Shown here: positions 53,017-61,410 of the stretch, one piece after another
Numbering within the stretch: position 1 is the stretch's first letter
How the letters are laid out: the number at the start of each line of letters is the position of its first letter
Assembly (NCBI GenBank): GCA_964432885.1
Contig: CAYSPG010000003.1
Location: forward strand, 178,411-242,410
DNA: 64,000 bases
Direction of reading: 5' to 3'
DNA from: CAYSPG01 sp964432885
GTDB taxonomy: Bacteria; Bacteroidota; Bacteroidia; AKYH767-A; OLB10
Translations under genes and position numbers: made by a program
Notes under the pieces: model-generated
Told to the model about the DNA's origin: nothing
The model's input: the letters and a program-made list of their open reading frames with translations, nothing else
Databases searched by the model: none

Positions 53017-55281
53017 TTACCTGGTAACCACCACCTTTACCATCTCAGCCCTGCCATTAACCGTGCAGCGCGCCATGTACAGGCCGCTGGGCTGGCGGCT
53101 AAGGTCTATTGCATCGGTGGCGCTGTTGTAATTTTCTTTTTCATACACGGTGCGGCCGTAGGTGTCGGTAATTTTTAAGCCGTTTGCTTTTATTGGCAAG
53201 TTATTTTGCATAAGGCTTACATGGCCGCTGTTGGGGTTGGGGGTGGCTGTTATGGATGTGAGTACTTGCTGGTTTGCTATTGTGTTTTTACCGGCAAGGC
53301 GGGTGCTACCATTTGATGTTGCCCATGATGGACACGAGCCACTGGAGCTTGAGGGGACAGGTGCAATATGTGCATGAAAAGCACAACCCTGCTTGGCCGA
53401 AAATCCATCGCTCAACCTTATGTAATCCTGTGCAACAAATTCAATATTGCCTCCTGCCTCAATGGTATATGGCAAATCAACAGCATTTGGATCAGGATCA
53501 ACATTGGTGCCTGCATGTATTTGTTGCGTGGCACTGTATGTAATTAATTGAGGCTGCGTAATAATTGTATTTTGCAAATACTGATGTGTACTTAAATTTT
53601 TTGCTATAGCACCTCCTGAGCTTTTAATAAAAAACCGTGCAGGGTTTAGTGTGCTAGGGTAGTCATTAAAAATTAATGTAGCACTTTGATTTACTTCAAA
53701 TTTTGCATCTAATATTCTTACGCAAGGGTCAATTGCTAATTCAGATAAGTTTTGAAGATAGTAATAACCATACCTTTCATCGAGTATCGATGTTGTAGGA
53801 TCATCCCAAGATACATCTACGTTATCTAAGGGGTTGCCAGATGAAGCGACAAAATCTCCTGCATTTACCGGAACAGGCACTTCTCTAAGATCTGAAAAGG
53901 GTCCACCATTGGCGGCTGTGTTGGCATCATTAACTTGTGCAAGGCTTGGGTGTAAACCAAGTACCGTTTTAAATGTGTAATACGATGGAAAATGAAAGTT
54001 TTCCGCATGGCCCGCTGTAAAATAAACTTCACTTGGGTTATAAATAATTTTATCAGCATTATTTATTAATGTTAAATCAATGTTTCTGTCAATATGAAAA
54101 TTAATTGGTATGCCATCCCTATCAGCCATTTCAGGGCTACCCCACGAAGCGTTTGGGTCTGGTTTGTAACCCGCTAGTTCTCCTCCTTTAGGATTATTGT
54201 ACATTATAGTATTTAATAATCCCATGGGGGGAGGGTAAATAGTATTTTCCCAATCAAGCAAACCACCAATATTAAACGAAATGTCAGAAGCAGAAGGAAT
54301 AGAACAATTGGGAGATGATGAAAAATCACTAAGCCTGAAATTATATGCTGTTCCTGAGGCTCCATTTGTCCAAATTCCATTTGAAGCTGTTTCATCAAAT
54401 GTTAAAGGAGATAATATACCTTGATAGTATGCAGTGTCAATAACTAGCGATGGACGAAGTACTAAATCATGCTCTGAAGAATTAGTTTGACAATTATCAT
54501 TTCTAAAAGGGAATTTTCTAATAGGCCCTCTTGTGTTATCATAAACAAAAGAGAATGTTTGAATAATTGGATCGCTTGCATTTACCCCACAATGATGGTT
54601 AATCGTGAATTTAAGAATGGAATGAGGTAAAAAATATCTTTGACTTCCTGATGCACCGTTTGTTGATGTAAAAAAATTAGATGCTAAAGTACAATGCCAA
54701 TCAATGGAAGACGAAATATGAAACACGCCAACGGAAGGCCCATACGGTATTTCGCCAGTACCTGTTTCGCGATATAAAAAATTACCCCATTTATCATTTA
54801 TAAATGGATCAGCCGGCATATACATATCACGGGTTGTGCTGTCACAATTTGCACATCCATTATTAACACAATAATCATTGGTAAAAGGAAACGAAACTAG
54901 TTCAATTTTAAAATCATTGTAATAATCATTGTACATATCACCGTTGCTATTATTAATATTTACTAAAGTCCATGGAAAAGTATTAGTATTATAAACATCT
55001 GCACTTGCATGCCAAAAAAAATCGTTTAGTGTAATTTCGTATTCCCCAGTAAAATATAATAAATCGTCCGTTTTTATATCGTAGGTGCTGTAAATAATGT
55101 TTTGTAATGGTGACAAGTTTTCCCAATAAGGATAAACTGGGTGATTGTTTATTTTTGGGTTATTCTGAAGTCGGTCAGTAAAATAATTCCGATATGGGTC
55201 TAATGCACTTTGTGCATAAACTGCTTTAAGATTCATGCTTATAATGTAAATAAAAATAAGGGTAACCTTGAGTTCTTTCAT
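53017..55281 (-). CDS. Secreted cassette protein B1 with T9SS type A sorting domain
   Basis: A protein of about 754 residues with a signal region ending AVYAQ. ATG at 55281 is 2 nt after the stop of the upstream A1 gene. Conserved with its paralogues are NPY at the mature N-terminus, YFTGEYEITLNDFFWHA, a SFPFTNDYCVNNGC step, YDNTRGPIRKFPF, and YNPSEVYFTAG with REVPVPV. Near the C-terminus lies a repeat-like IRLSDGFSAKQGCAFHAHI (coat-hanger type), then a type A sorting domain (SITATPNPNSGHVSLMQN ... PSGLYMARCTVNG). The last 290 bp are nearly identical to B2. Function unknown. Confidence 0.8.
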   Translation of the reverse strand: MKELKVTLIFIYIISMNLKAVYAQSALDPYRNYFTDRLQNNPKINNHPVYPYWENLSPLQNIIYSTYDIKTDDLLYFTGEYEITLNDFFWHASADVYNTNTFPWTLVNINNSNGDMYNDYYNDFKIELVSFPFTNDYCVNNGCANCDSTTRDMYMPADPFINDKWGNFLYRETGTGEIPYGPSVGVFHISSSIDWHCTLASNFFTSTNGASGSQRYFLPHSILKFTINHHCGVNASDPIIQTFSFVYDNTRGPIRKFPFRNDNCQTNSSEHDLVLRPSLVIDTAYYQGILSPLTFDETASNGIWTNGASGTAYNFRLSDFSSSPNCSIPSASDISFNIGGLLDWENTIYPPPMGLLNTIMYNNPKGGELAGYKPDPNASWGSPEMADRDGIPINFHIDRNIDLTLINNADKIIYNPSEVYFTAGHAENFHFPSYYTFKTVLGLHPSLAQVNDANTAANGGPFSDLREVPVPVNAGDFVASSGNPLDNVDVSWDDPTTSILDERYGYYYLQNLSELAIDPCVRILDAKFEVNQSATLIFNDYPSTLNPARFFIKSSGGAIAKNLSTHQYLQNTIITQPQLITYSATQQIHAGTNVDPDPNAVDLPYTIEAGGNIEFVAQDYIRLSDGFSAKQGCAFHAHIAPVPSSSSGSCPSWATSNGSTRLAGKNTIANQQVLTSITATPNPNSGHVSLMQNNLPIKANGLKITDTYGRTVYEKENYNSATDAIDLSRQPSGLYMARCTVNGRAEMVKVVVTR

Positions 55282-55283
55282 TT

Positions 55284-56825
55284 TCAATTAAGTTTAATTA
55301 TTTTTTTTGAAACAAATAAATTATCAGAAGATGCCGTTAAGAAATAAATATCGGGCTTAACAAAACCGACTTCTATTTTTAAATTATCGTTTGCATTAAT
55401 AACAAATTCTTTCACCACTTTTCCTGTTACATCCATAATTTTGCAGTAAAAAGAATTAACCGAATAATTAACGCAGTTTAAAAAGCCGTTAAACGGGTTT
55501 GGAGAAATGCTAAGCAGGTCTGCTGCTTCATCCTCATCAATATCAGTAGCCGTGTTACAGATTAAATATTTATTTACAATAGGATTACCCGTCACAAAAC
55601 CGTATAATTCAGTAAAAGAAGTGGCTGTATCTGTAAAGTTTTTCGTTGTTGTAATATAAGGTAACGATGTGCTTGCAAACGGCCGGTAATAAAAATAGCA
55701 ATTGCCCGTAAGTAATGTATCTGTTTTGGCAATATAGTTACTTCCTCCTGCCGAAACCTCAACGCCAATAAAAAAATAAGTTGAATCCGGGCGCTTGAGG
55801 TAATTAAACAGTAATGTTGGCGAAAGCCCAAAATACTCTTTCTCATCTACAATATTATCCATTGAATCAATGAGTAAAATTCCACTACCGTGGATTTGTG
55901 CAAACAAATTAGAGTTTACAATAAACGCTTTGCCATCGTATTCTCCATAAGACGGATTGATTGGATAAAAATTAGTTAGGCTTGTGGCATATCCGTTTGA
56001 GTCAGTTTTTAAATATACCAGCCCATGGTCATCCCCATTTATGGTGTCACGGTAAAATCCAGACCAAACAATGGTGCCATCGGGCAACTCAAACTGCGGC
56101 CTGAATGTAGTCATGTAACCGGGTGTTTGTGCTTCAACTTCGCGTTGCCATATATAATTGCCGTTTAAATCCATTTTAAACAATACGGTGCTGAACTGAT
56201 TGGCAGAGTCTCTATGGTAGGTTGAAGAAACAACGCATGAATCGTGCAATTGCATCATTTTAAACAAGGTTGGCTGGTTCTGGGGTAATTTTTTTGCCCA
56301 TACCATTTGCAAAGCACTGTCAAGCTTCACTATATTATAATCCCACATAAAAGTTGAACCTGCATACCATTCGCGCCTGAATGTCATAAAGTAACTGCCA
56401 TCAAAGCATCTTATCATGCTGCCGTTATCATTGTATGTGCTGTCAATTCTTTTCAGCCATTGCGGGTTTCCAGCAGTATCAGTCTTAGCAATTACATAAT
56501 CAAGGTTATTGACAGCAGACGCTATGTCAGTTGCCCCCCCTGTTATCAGATACCCATCAGACAATAGAAAAATATTTTGAGCTTCACCGACAACACCAAA
56601 AGAAGGGCGAAAAAATTTTTCCCAAATAGTATTACCAGCATCATCAATTTTTAAAAGATAAAAATAAGTGCTTATGGTTCCAAGCAACGTATAAGTGCTG
56701 TCGGGGTTTTGTACTATATCAGTAAACCCACCGGAGTTATTTTCATACAACCGCTGGTAAATTTGTTGGGCGTTTACGGTAGATAACTCAAAGCAAAAGA
56801 CTAGTATTAGAAATAATCTTTTCAT
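55284..56825 (-). CDS. Secreted cassette protein A1 (propeller-like) with T9SS type A sorting domain
   Basis: A 513-residue protein with signal peptide ending TVNAQ. The body has repeated blocks with LLKIDDAGNTIWEKFF, VIAKTDTAGNPQWLKRI and LFKMDLNGNYIWQREV, each a strand pair of a likely beta-propeller. The C-terminus is a type A sorting domain (SISPNPFNGFLNCVNYSV ... PDIYFLTASSDN). It shares this build with A2 and A3 and precedes B1 by 2 nt. A surface-binding role is plausible but unproven. Confidence 0.8.
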   Translation of the reverse strand: MKRLFLILVFCFELSTVNAQQIYQRLYENNSGGFTDIVQNPDSTYTLLGTISTYFYLLKIDDAGNTIWEKFFRPSFGVVGEAQNIFLLSDGYLITGGATDIASAVNNLDYVIAKTDTAGNPQWLKRIDSTYNDNGSMIRCFDGSYFMTFRREWYAGSTFMWDYNIVKLDSALQMVWAKKLPQNQPTLFKMMQLHDSCVVSSTYHRDSANQFSTVLFKMDLNGNYIWQREVEAQTPGYMTTFRPQFELPDGTIVWSGFYRDTINGDDHGLVYLKTDSNGYATSLTNFYPINPSYGEYDGKAFIVNSNLFAQIHGSGILLIDSMDNIVDEKEYFGLSPTLLFNYLKRPDSTYFFIGVEVSAGGSNYIAKTDTLLTGNCYFYYRPFASTSLPYITTTKNFTDTATSFTELYGFVTGNPIVNKYLICNTATDIDEDEAADLLSISPNPFNGFLNCVNYSVNSFYCKIMDVTGKVVKEFVINANDNLKIEVGFVKPDIYFLTASSDNLFVSKKIIKLN

Positions 56826-56844
56826 AACTCGAAGTTTAAAAAAA

Positions 56845-56946
56845 TTAGTTCCTCAACTCCTCAATCCGCTTCTCCAACTTCACAATTCTATTTTTCTGCT
56901 CAATAATATACAGGTAAATCTCCTCAATGCTTTTTTGTTGCAGCAT
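56845..56946 (-). pseudogene. 33-codon remnant of a coiled-coil tail
   Basis: A short frame from ATG at 56946 to TAA at 56845-56847. Its translation starts MLQQKSIEEIYLYIIEQ and ends LEKRIEELRN, matching VLQQKSIEEIFLYIINQ and LEKRVEELGK at the end of the tail-fibre-like protein at 63013. It is probably the 3' remnant of a lost second copy of that gene, though a translated 33-residue coil cannot be excluded. Confidence 0.6.
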
Positions 56947-56967
56947 AATTTTTTTTTTAGTAGTTGT

Positions 56968-59214
56968 TTATTTACTCACCACCACTTTCACCATCTCAGC
57001 CTTGCCATTAACCGTACAGCGCGCCATGTACAGGCCGCTGGGCTGGTGGCTAAGGTCTATTGCATCGGTGGCGCTGTTGTAATCTTCTTTTTCATACACG
57101 GTGCGGCCGTAGGCATCGGTAATGTGTAACCGGCTTGCTATTATTGGCAAGCTATTTTGCATAAGGCTTACATGGCCGCTGTTGGGGTTGGGGGTGGCTG
57201 TTATGGATGTGAGAACTTGCTGGTTTGCCTTTGTGTTTTTACCGGCAAGGCGGGTGCCACCGCCCGAGCCCCACACCGGGCATCCGCCCTGCTGTGCAAT
57301 GCTGCCGGTGTAGGCATGAAAAGTGGCGCCAGCCTTTACACTAAATCCATCGGTAAGCCGTATGGTATTACCTGCCTGTAGGGTAACGTTTGCACCTGCC
57401 TCCACGCTGTAATCGCCTTGAGGGTCATCCGTATCAAATGGGGTTGGCTGGGCATGCGTAACTGCCTTGCCTGCATTTATTACATCGGTTGCTTTGTAAT
57501 GCAGCGGTATGGTTTGCACAATTTTTCCGTTCTGTAAATATTGCACAGGTGCATAGTTGCGCAGCACGGCACCACCAAGTGTGCGTATTTTATACCGGGT
57601 GTTGGTATGGTTGCTGCTGTGGTCTTCTTTACCAAGTATGCCGGGGTACGATTCAAAAATTAAACTGCCCCCTTCGTTTACATCAAATGTGCAGTCAAAC
57701 AACCGCACGCATGGTTCTATGGTAAGCGTTGCATTTGCAACCGGGTTTACAGCATCGTTTACATAATAACGCGATGCAAATAAATAAGGATAATTTACTG
57801 CTGTTGGAATGCTGGCATCAGCAGCGCGCTCACTTGTTAAATCGGTTTTTACAGGTACCTCGCGTTTATCAGCATATATGCCACCATTTTCAGCAATATC
57901 ATCTGCAAGCACTGCAGCCTCGGTTGGATACACCCCGCGTATAGTTTTAAAGGTGTAGCCACTTGGAAAAACTAAATTATTAGCAGTAATGGTTACTTCG
58001 CTGGGATTGTAGATGGTGTGGTCGGTGGGGTTGATGATGGTGAGGTTGATGTTTTGGTCGAGGAAATAGTTTTGCTTCATGCCTGACATAGCAGATACGA
58101 CACCAGTGATATCAGAGTAACCTGCAAAATAATAGCCATACTCATGCCTTAAAGGTGAACTTAAGACGGTATAGGGCGTTGCAAAAGGGAAATTAAAAAA
58201 AGTGCCATTCGCATTTCTTAACAAATCAGTTGAACTAGGGAGAAGTATAGATGAACATACATTATTGAATTGAGACTGAAAATCCATATATTTAAAATAA
58301 TTTATTGTCCCAAGTGGCATAATAATATCAGTAGGAGTAATTGTTTCATCATATGAGTGCTCAAAAAGGCCTCCTTGCGTATCAACACCTTGGTTAAATA
58401 TAATTTCAGGAATAAAAATTTCATCAAAAATTGCTTGTGTGCCATTAGGAATATTTGCTGAAGCAAAAGGGTACCAGCGCATCTGCCCCCTTGTATTATC
58501 ATAATACCACGAAAATGCATCAAGGATGTTGGACGAAGTTGGAGTTCCGCCACAGTGAAGATTAACAGTATGCTTAATTACTGTATGTGGCCAAACACGC
58601 CTTGATTGTGAAAAAGTTGCACTCTGAACAAACATCCCAGACACCAAACTATTAGCCATATGTGTTGATGCTCCTGCTAATGGCCCTCCTGAGTATCCGT
58701 TTTCAAATACATCAGTAGTCATAATATTAAATAGGTTGTTGTTGCTTCCTGTATAATTCCAAAACGATTCAGTATTATTGTTTATTGATGAATATGTATA
58801 TGATGGATTGGGCATTCGTAATTCGCGCGTAGTGGTTACAGGTGCTGCGCAACCGTTTATAAAAGCGCAGTCAACAGTAAAAGGATATGATACAATTTCA
58901 TATTTATAACTTAAGGAATATTGTGTGGTAACTCCAAGATTAAATAAGTCCCACCAAAAGTGTTTTCTGATGCAAATTTCGTATTCGCCTTTATAATAAT
59001 CGGCAGTTGTACTTCGAATATTCGTAACATCTGGGAAAATTAAGTCATACGTAAAATTCCAAGGTGATTGGCTCATTGAGTATGGATTAGGGTTGGGAGT
59101 AGCAAAAATCCCTGCATTTATTTGGTAAGGATTTACAACATCTTGAGAAAAAATAAGACACGATGAAAAACAAAATATTAAGCTTGGTATTATTTTTACA
59201 GATACGTTTTTCAT
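56968..59214 (-). CDS. Secreted cassette protein B2 with T9SS type A sorting domain
   Basis: A 748-residue protein related to B1 over its whole length. Shared features are YYKGEYEICIRKHFWW, SYPFTVDCAFINGC, WYYDNTRGQMRWYPF, YNPSEVTITANN with DKREVPVK, TIRLTDGFSVKAGATFHAY, and a sorting domain (SITATPNPNSGHVSLMQN ... GLYMARCTVNG). The signal sequence ends CLIFSQ. Its ATG overlaps the stop of the A2 gene (ATGA), so translation is coupled. The 3' end is nearly identical to B1. Function unknown. Confidence 0.8.
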   Translation of the reverse strand: MKNVSVKIIPSLIFCFSSCLIFSQDVVNPYQINAGIFATPNPNPYSMSQSPWNFTYDLIFPDVTNIRSTTADYYKGEYEICIRKHFWWDLFNLGVTTQYSLSYKYEIVSYPFTVDCAFINGCAAPVTTTRELRMPNPSYTYSSINNNTESFWNYTGSNNNLFNIMTTDVFENGYSGGPLAGASTHMANSLVSGMFVQSATFSQSRRVWPHTVIKHTVNLHCGGTPTSSNILDAFSWYYDNTRGQMRWYPFASANIPNGTQAIFDEIFIPEIIFNQGVDTQGGLFEHSYDETITPTDIIMPLGTINYFKYMDFQSQFNNVCSSILLPSSTDLLRNANGTFFNFPFATPYTVLSSPLRHEYGYYFAGYSDITGVVSAMSGMKQNYFLDQNINLTIINPTDHTIYNPSEVTITANNLVFPSGYTFKTIRGVYPTEAAVLADDIAENGGIYADKREVPVKTDLTSERAADASIPTAVNYPYLFASRYYVNDAVNPVANATLTIEPCVRLFDCTFDVNEGGSLIFESYPGILGKEDHSSNHTNTRYKIRTLGGAVLRNYAPVQYLQNGKIVQTIPLHYKATDVINAGKAVTHAQPTPFDTDDPQGDYSVEAGANVTLQAGNTIRLTDGFSVKAGATFHAYTGSIAQQGGCPVWGSGGGTRLAGKNTKANQQVLTSITATPNPNSGHVSLMQNSLPIIASRLHITDAYGRTVYEKEDYNSATDAIDLSHQPSGLYMARCTVNGKAEMVKVVVSK

Positions 59215-60797
59215 ATTTTAATTATTTTAAATGTTCTAAATTTTAATTGACTTTCAATAGAAAGAAAATAAATACCTGACTTAAGATTTTCAATATTTAG
59301 TTCTTTTTTTTCTTTAACAATACTGTCATAAAGAATCAATTTCCTGCTTGTTAAATCAAATAATCTTAGCGTAGCAATACTATCTGTCTTATTAATTACA
59401 GTTAAATAAGTAGTTGTAAGAGTTGGAAACACCACAAAATCATCATCAGAATCTTTATTATAAATTTCGATACTGGTAGCAGTTTCACATAAATCAGAAT
59501 CGTTTAACACAAGTGAATTTTGGCTTAATAAAATTAAAGAATCAACTACTACAATCGCTGAGTCGAAAATAAAATTAGTAATGTCAACACTTGGTAAACT
59601 GTCATATTGGTTTATTAGTAATTGACTTGAGCCACCACATCCTATTTCTGCGGTCGAATCCGCTTTAGTAAAAAGTATTTTCGAAAGTCCAGTAGTAGTT
59701 GTAGCACCACCTACCAAATCAATACCCCCCATATTATTATTAAATAAATTCAGTTGATTATAGCTTAACCAATTCGGCCAAGGGGTAATTACTCTTTTAG
59801 TAAAAATCGAATTTAAATTATAATCTGTCTTTAAAATTGTGCTTAAGTTCAATAAAAAAAACTCATTGTTATAGCAATAAAAATTCAATAATAAATCAGC
59901 ACCTTGAGGATTAAAGTTTGCAATCCTATGGCTTATAATTTCATTGCCCAAAGAATCTAATTTTTGCAAAGCAATATCGGTAGATGTGTTATACCAATAA
60001 GTACTAAAAGCATTAATTATTGTGCCGTCATTTAGCTCTTTCAATTTTTGCCCGGAAAAAGGATAAACCCCGCTTGGTTGCTTATTTCCGCATTGTTTTG
60101 CCCAAATTAAATCGCCCGCAGTATCTATTTTTAAAACAACGTAATCGCTTCTTCCTGTAAACAAGGTGGTGTCTTCTGCAAACCCCTGCAAAATATAATT
60201 GCCGTCATTTGCCAACACAATGTCAGTAAAAAAATTCTGAAATCTAAAAGCATATTCTTTAGCCCAAATTACATTTAGGTTTGCATCCAATTTCATCAGC
60301 ATAAAATTTTTCGGAGGCAATCCACTTTGAGGAGCATAATTTCTTTCGCCTGCACAAATAATGCTGCTATCTGCATTTTCAATTATGTGTGGGCAAAACG
60401 TTGAAATTGAACTGCTGTATTTTTTTGCTTGTAAAAAATTACCCCAGTTGTCGGTTTTCGTTATCCAGTACATACTTTTTCCCGTTGTTTGATTATACGA
60501 ACTGCCTGAAGTTAAATATCCCCCATCATGCAGCCGAATGGTTTCTTCAACATTAAGGTTATATGCCGAATCGCTAAAAATTTTTGCCCATTCCTGATTT
60601 CCTATGCTGTCAATTTTGAATAAGACAGCAGCCACCTTTCCGTTAACTAATTTAGTTCCTGAAATTAAATACCCTGCATCGCCTGCAGGTATCATGCAAC
60701 TTGGATTTACATCGTCAAAAGTTTTTTGCAAAATTTGTTGCGCAAGTGCACCACTTTTAAATAAAACAAACACCATTAAAACAACAACTTTTTTCAT
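59211..60797 (-). CDS. Secreted cassette protein A2 (propeller-like) with T9SS type A sorting domain
   Basis: A 528-residue paralogue of A1 with signal peptide ending GALAQ. Propeller-like blocks include LFKIDSIGNQEWAKIF, WITKTDNWGNFLQAKKY and VLKIDTAGDLIWAKQCG. The C-terminal type A sorting domain is divergent (VFPTLTTTYLTVINK ... LKSGIYFLSIESQ), with the usual PNP replaced by PTL. It starts 1 nt after the truncated B3 gene and overlaps B2 by 4 bp. Confidence 0.8.
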   Translation of the reverse strand: MKKVVVLMVFVLFKSGALAQQILQKTFDDVNPSCMIPAGDAGYLISGTKLVNGKVAAVLFKIDSIGNQEWAKIFSDSAYNLNVEETIRLHDGGYLTSGSSYNQTTGKSMYWITKTDNWGNFLQAKKYSSSISTFCPHIIENADSSIICAGERNYAPQSGLPPKNFMLMKLDANLNVIWAKEYAFRFQNFFTDIVLANDGNYILQGFAEDTTLFTGRSDYVVLKIDTAGDLIWAKQCGNKQPSGVYPFSGQKLKELNDGTIINAFSTYWYNTSTDIALQKLDSLGNEIISHRIANFNPQGADLLLNFYCYNNEFFLLNLSTILKTDYNLNSIFTKRVITPWPNWLSYNQLNLFNNNMGGIDLVGGATTTTGLSKILFTKADSTAEIGCGGSSQLLINQYDSLPSVDITNFIFDSAIVVVDSLILLSQNSLVLNDSDLCETATSIEIYNKDSDDDFVVFPTLTTTYLTVINKTDSIATLRLFDLTSRKLILYDSIVKEKKELNIENLKSGIYFLSIESQLKFRTFKIIKI

Positions 60798-60798
60798 C

Positions 60799-61410
60799 CT
60801 AATATATCGTTATCAAATTTATTTCTGCAAATCCATTTTTATTTTTTTGCATTTTTATCATGTTATTTATAGTTATGTCATCCGGCAAGATGTCGCAGAA
60901 CAACAAGGCACGAGCGGAAAGGACGCTCGCGCCTACGGGAGGCCAGTTTTGAAATGTCCATTCATTATTTGTAGAACTGTAACTCCAATGCTGGGCATCT
61001 ATTTGCGGCATTTTAAGGTGCCGATAGTATGGAGTGGTGCTTTGTACACAACCGCCATTCATAAAAGCACAATCATTGGTAAAAGGAAAAGATGCTAACT
61101 CAAGCTGATAGCTTACGGTGTAATTAACTGCTCCTGGGTTATTTGCACAATCGGCATGGTCTATAAAATCCCGGTACCAAAAAAAATCATGTAAATCTAT
61201 TTCATATTCTCCGTTGTAATAGTTTTGGGGTGGGTTTAAAATTATTTGCCAAGGATTGTTGATAGGATAACTCGGTCCACCAACATGAAAAGGATTAGGG
61301 TAAGTAGCATTAGTATAAGTCAAATAAGGATTTATTATGTCCTGTGAAAGCGAAATATTGGTGGTGCTAATAAAAAATAAACAGCAAGATAATTTTTTGA
61401 TTTTTTTCAT
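60799..61410 (-). pseudogene. Truncated cassette protein B3
   Basis: A 203-codon frame that matches only the N-terminal quarter of B1 and B2. It has a signal peptide, then NPY, YYNGEYEIDLHDFFW, LASFPFTNDCAFMNGGC and YRHLKMPQ. After about residue 155 similarity ends. The last 45 codons run through a GC-rich hairpin (60907-60933) and unrelated sequence to TAG. No central region or sorting domain remains, so the product could be secreted to the periplasm but not exported by T9SS. It is translationally coupled to A3 by ATGA. Most likely a disrupted copy. Confidence 0.7.
60907..60933. repeat. GC-rich REP-like hairpin
   Basis: GGCACGAGCG (60907-60916) and CGCTCGCGCC (60924-60933) pair with one mismatch (a G-T wobble on the minus strand) around a 7-nt loop. 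The block is far richer in GC than its surroundings and lies where the B3 paralogue loses similarity. It resembles palindromic elements mobilised by RAYT-type transposases. Confidence 0.6.

Noticed and set aside
53162..57944. Several plus-strand frames opposite B1 and B2 3' ends
   Set aside because: They recur at the same place in both paralogues only because the DNA is nearly identical there; the coding sense is the minus strand.
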